Positions 60,844 through 64,000 of a stretch of 64,000 bases of DNA are shown one piece after another. This DNA comes from Canna indica (taxonomy: Eukaryota > Streptophyta > Magnoliopsida > Zingiberales > Cannaceae), in assembly GCA_034359265.1 (NCBI GenBank), contig CP136896.1, positions 7,967,501-8,031,500 on the forward strand. The letters run 5' to 3'. The position numbers were made by a program, and so were the translations under genes. Within the stretch, counting starts at the first letter, position 1; every line of letters begins with the position of its first letter. The notes beneath the pieces are model-generated. The model was not told the origin of the DNA. It ran no database searches and saw nothing but the letters and a program-made list of their open reading frames with translations.

Positions 60844-61431
60844 CTAATTTTTTCCCCTTGCTTAATATGTAACTCATGTTATTGATTCTCATAAGGCTGT
60901 TTTTTGATGTATCGTTACTCATGTTGAGCCTAACATCATGCCATATGCCTATGAGGATGGTTTTGAGATTTTTAGTGTGTGCGAATTTTAGTTTTTAAAA
61001 TTTATAAAATGTACTATATTTATAGAGATTATTTAAATATTTTCTACGAACTCCGAAATAAGATAAATTGACACCCATTAGAGAAGTCTTGCCGCCAGGT
61101 ATTGTGGGTTGGGATTTATGTCGTGGCGAACATGAATTACGATCGCAAAACTAGGTCTTTTTTTAGCATCATGCGCAAATTCGCGAAGGAAGACAAATCC
61201 AAGAATTTCAGAAATGGGTACAAATTTAAATCAAATAATGATGTAGGATTTTACTTAATCTGGGTCAGTTTTACTTTTCCCCTTGCTGAATATGTAAGCC
61301 AAGTTATTGATTCTCATGTATCATTACTCATGTTGAGCCTATCATCAAGCCATATGTTTGTGCGGATTTTAGTCTTTAAAAGTTATAAAATATATTATAT
61401 TTATAGAGATTGTTTAAAAAAATTTCTACTA

Positions 61432-61486
61432 ATAATTCTTTATATATAATTATTTTAAATAATGATTGAAATTGAAAATATTGAAT

Positions 61487-61540
<54 letters not shown>

Positions 61541-62571
61541 CTATATATAAGTAAGATCAAAAGATGTCACACGGTGTATTGAGAAATAAGTTTTGCTAAT
61601 GCGACAGATGTAATATTGATTTATCTAATCAATACTTATTACCTTATTTATTATGTATTTATTCAACACTAAATTTGGGTCATTCATTTGCATAAATGTT
61701 CTTTTTCATTGGTCAATATTTATTACCTAATTTACAACATTCATTTACACTAATGACACTAATGTTATTGATTTAATTTTTAATTAATGTAATCGATTTA
61801 ATTCTATACTAAATGACTTTTTATTTTATTTTTTTAATTAATATTGTCAGTTTAATTTTAAGTAATGTTGTCGATCTAATAATACTAGTTGACTCTTCAT
61901 TTTCTTGCAATATTATCTTTTAATAATATTTTTTATTTTTTATTTTAATTAGTGATGCCCATTCAATTTCTAGTTAATGTTGTTCATTTAATTTCTTTAA
62001 TATTGTTGATTTAAATATTTAAAATATTAGTTAAAAAAATAATTCTTTAATTTGATGGTAAAAATTATTTTAGTAATTTATATATCAATAACCAACTCAT
62101 TCTATTAAATTTTTACAATTAATTTTTTACAACGTATTATTTTCAATTTCTAGAGTTACTTGATTTTTTTTTGTAATATACCATAAAATAGTCTTATTAT
62201 TTTAGTACTTTTAGTTACCTATTAGGTCATAAGTTTTAGTATTATAATTTAAGTTTTTTTTTTGTAAATCACCACCTTCTTATTGCTCGGATGAATTTAT
62301 AATTTACTCCTTTTTAATATCATGTAAATAAAATATCAATAAAATATTATAATAAAATTATAATTTATGAATAAATGAATAGTTTAATTAAATACTATTT
62401 TATATAATTAAAAATGAATAGCGTAATTAAAAACATTGGAATAAAAAATAACTCAATATCAGTATTAGAATTATGGCATTTAAATATAAAAATTAATTAG
62501 GTTGAGTTTTAATTTATATACTTGTTAATATTTATGAATATATTATTATGTTTGATGAATTTTAACCAATA

Positions 62572-62609
<38 letters not shown>

Positions 62610-62900
62610 TATTAACTATATAAAATAAATTAAAATAATATTTACTATTTTGTTTACACTTATAATTTTTCATATATAAGATATTTATTTTTAATCATAA
62701 TTATATTTAATATGAATATAATTATTTAAAACTATAATTTAATTTAAACTAATTTTGATAATTTTATTTATCATAATTTTTAAATTATAATATATATATA
62801 TATATATATATAATTTGATAATTGCGCACCGCACATATTCTCTACTAGTTAGTTTACTAAATTAACCTACTATCGATAACTGATTGAATCAATTAATTTT
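61432..62900. other. Very AT-rich region with (TA)n microsatellites
   Basis: (TA)n runs near 61493-61535, 62575-62606 and 62788-62812. No gene or RNA feature was seen. Confidence 0.6.
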
Positions 62901-63280
62901 TTAAATCAATATACCAATGATAGGAAGTTATTAAAAAAAATAGGAAGAGCTACAATCATCAATGTAGAAGTTATGGCGTGTTTGTTTGCCCACTTTTCAG
63001 TTTTCGTTTTCGCGAAAATTGAAAAGTGGGTCCGAAACTGTGTTTGTTGAGGAAAACACGTCCCGTTTTTTAGTTTTATTTCGCGAAACACCGTTTTATA
63101 CTAATATGCGAAAACGGCTTCCACTCGTTTTTGCATTTTTGTGAAAACTGGCGAAACGAGCGGTGGCATACTTGTAATTATGATGCGAAATCCGCTCGTT
63201 TCGCTCGTTTCGATCGAAAACCAAACAAAACCCCGATTCACTCTTCGGCTAACTATGCGACCTATCACTCGACCCCGAAT

Positions 63281-63394
63281 ATGGCTGCTAGCGACACAGG
63301 CGACAAGTTGTCGCCACCTCCTTTTCCGATCACTCATAAGCGATTTCCGTCGCCGACTTCGGTGAAAAAGAACCGACTCATCACTCGTCGGTGA
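63281..63394 (+). CDS. Possible first exon of a gene running off the window
   Basis: ATG at 63281 opens a 37-codon frame (MAASDTGDKLSPPPF...) with Ser/Pro-rich, gene-like composition, ending at TGA overlapping a candidate donor (TCG|GTGATC at about 63389). The following 600 bp are T-rich with many CTAGGGTTT words, typical of a plant first intron. The real gene, if any, lies beyond 64000. I recognise no family. Confidence 0.3.
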   Translation: MAASDTGDKLSPPPFPITHKRFPSPTSVKKNRLITRR

Positions 63395-63527
63395 TCTCGT
63401 TCATTAGGTATATTTTTTTTTGATTTTAGGCATTTTTCGAGTTAGGGTTTTGATGTTCTTGCGTTCTTCCGACTATTCTTGAGATGTTTCTTCGATCTAT
63501 ATTTTCTTTCTTCGAGTTAGATTTTTT

Positions 63528-63905
63528 TCGAGTTGGTTTTGATGTTCTCGAGTTCTTCCGAGATTTGATGTTAGGGTTTATGATGATGTGGTTTTGCTTT
63601 GCCTCGATCTAGGGTTTTGATGGATTTTCCTGATCTAGGATTTCTAATCCAACAAGGTTTTCAATCCATGTTTTGGATATAGGGTTTTGATGGATGTTAT
63701 TTTGCTATAGATCTTTCGATCTAGGGCATTGATGATGTTTCAACCTAGGGTTTTTTTCGAGTTGGTTTTGATGTTCTTGAGTTCTTCCGAGATTTGATGT
63801 TCGGGTTTTGATGCTAGGGTTTATGATAATGTGATTTTGCTTTGCCTCGATCTCGGGTTTTGATGGATTTTCCCGATCTAGGGTTTCCAATCCAACAAAG
63901 TTTTC
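63528..63905 (+). repeat. Direct repeat (~228-bp period) in putative first intron
   Basis: A block starting TTTTTTTCGAGTTGGTTTTG (about 63525-63660) recurs at about 63746-63905 with small differences, including CTTTGCCTCGATCT and TCCAATCCAACAA. CTAGGGTTT words are scattered through both. Confidence 0.7.
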
Positions 63906-64000
63906 GATCTAGGGCGATGATAGATATTATATTTTTGTTTGTTTGAAACAATATGTGATGTATGGTAATCACATTCTTTCAATCTAGGGCATTGATGATA

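Larger units (their letters stand above)
58680..61431 (+). repeat. Direct duplication, first copy split by nested insertions
   Basis: Unit 1 (58680-58879 joined to 60847-61040) and unit 2 (61051-61431) align through CGACACCCATTAGAGA, AGCTAGGTCTTTTTT, AAATTTAAATCAAATAATGAT and CTCATGTTGAGCCTA. Unit 1 is interrupted by the hAT-like element at 58880-60310 and the MITE at 60311-60843; unit 2 is not. Neither copy has a credible gene. Confidence 0.75.

Noticed and set aside
61102..61449. 115-codon frame in the second duplication unit
   Set aside because: The paired unit 1 does not preserve the frame and no domain is visible.
63131..63280. Upstream extension of the possible exon at 63281
   Set aside because: Composition is that of non-coding GCGAAA/CGTTTTC repeats and the upstream ATG context is poor.

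Overview
This window is nuclear DNA of a flowering plant. The genes have many short GT-AG introns and are plant-specific: a P-class pentatricopeptide-repeat protein, cytosolic enolase, a plastid ClpR2 subunit with transit peptide, a DUF761-like acidic membrane protein, and an intron-bearing tRNA-Tyr. They sit in very AT-rich DNA filled with transposon remains and one rearranged endogenous pararetrovirus. A monocot is plausible, but I cannot prove the species or clade from the sequence.

Layout. 0-4 kb: PPR gene (1319-3064) behind a small foldback element. 4.8-9.4 kb: three foldback elements; one (6622-7650) sits inside an older hAT-like repeat and carries a GC-rich cargo. 10.95-11.04 kb: tRNA-Tyr. 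11.8-16.7 kb: enolase on the minus strand, 17 exons, 445 codons. 17.6-21.1 kb: two related foldback elements. 21-24 kb: unrecognised DNA and a decayed LINE ORF1. 24.8-35.5 kb: ClpR2 on the plus strand, 9 exons, 274 codons; its last intron holds a 3.9-kb hAT transposon whose transposase is antisense to ClpR2. 36.4-43.8 kb: mosaic badnavirus/tungrovirus-like endogenous pararetrovirus. 44.1-44.7 kb: DUF761-like gene, minus strand. 45.9-57.3 kb: foldback elements, a SINE, a LINE 3' fragment and a 3.36-kb solo LTR, nested in each other. 57.3-62.9 kb: another foldback element, an interrupted duplication with nested hAT-like elements, and AT-rich DNA with (TA)n. 63-64 kb: possible 5' end of another gene.

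The main structural theme is a dense set of foldback (long terminal inverted repeat) elements flanked by 9-bp target duplications. I could place perfect or one-mismatch 9-bp duplications on twelve of them, which points to Mutator-type non-autonomous elements with AT-rich target sites. Elements with 8-bp (hAT), 5-bp (LTR) and 13-14-bp (LINE) duplications are also present, so the relative insertion order can be read from the nesting. The host genes have separate housekeeping roles (organelle RNA metabolism, glycolysis, plastid proteolysis, translation) and show no sign of acting as a cluster. All exon boundaries were derived by hand from splice signals, reading frame and family knowledge; none was checked by alignment software.
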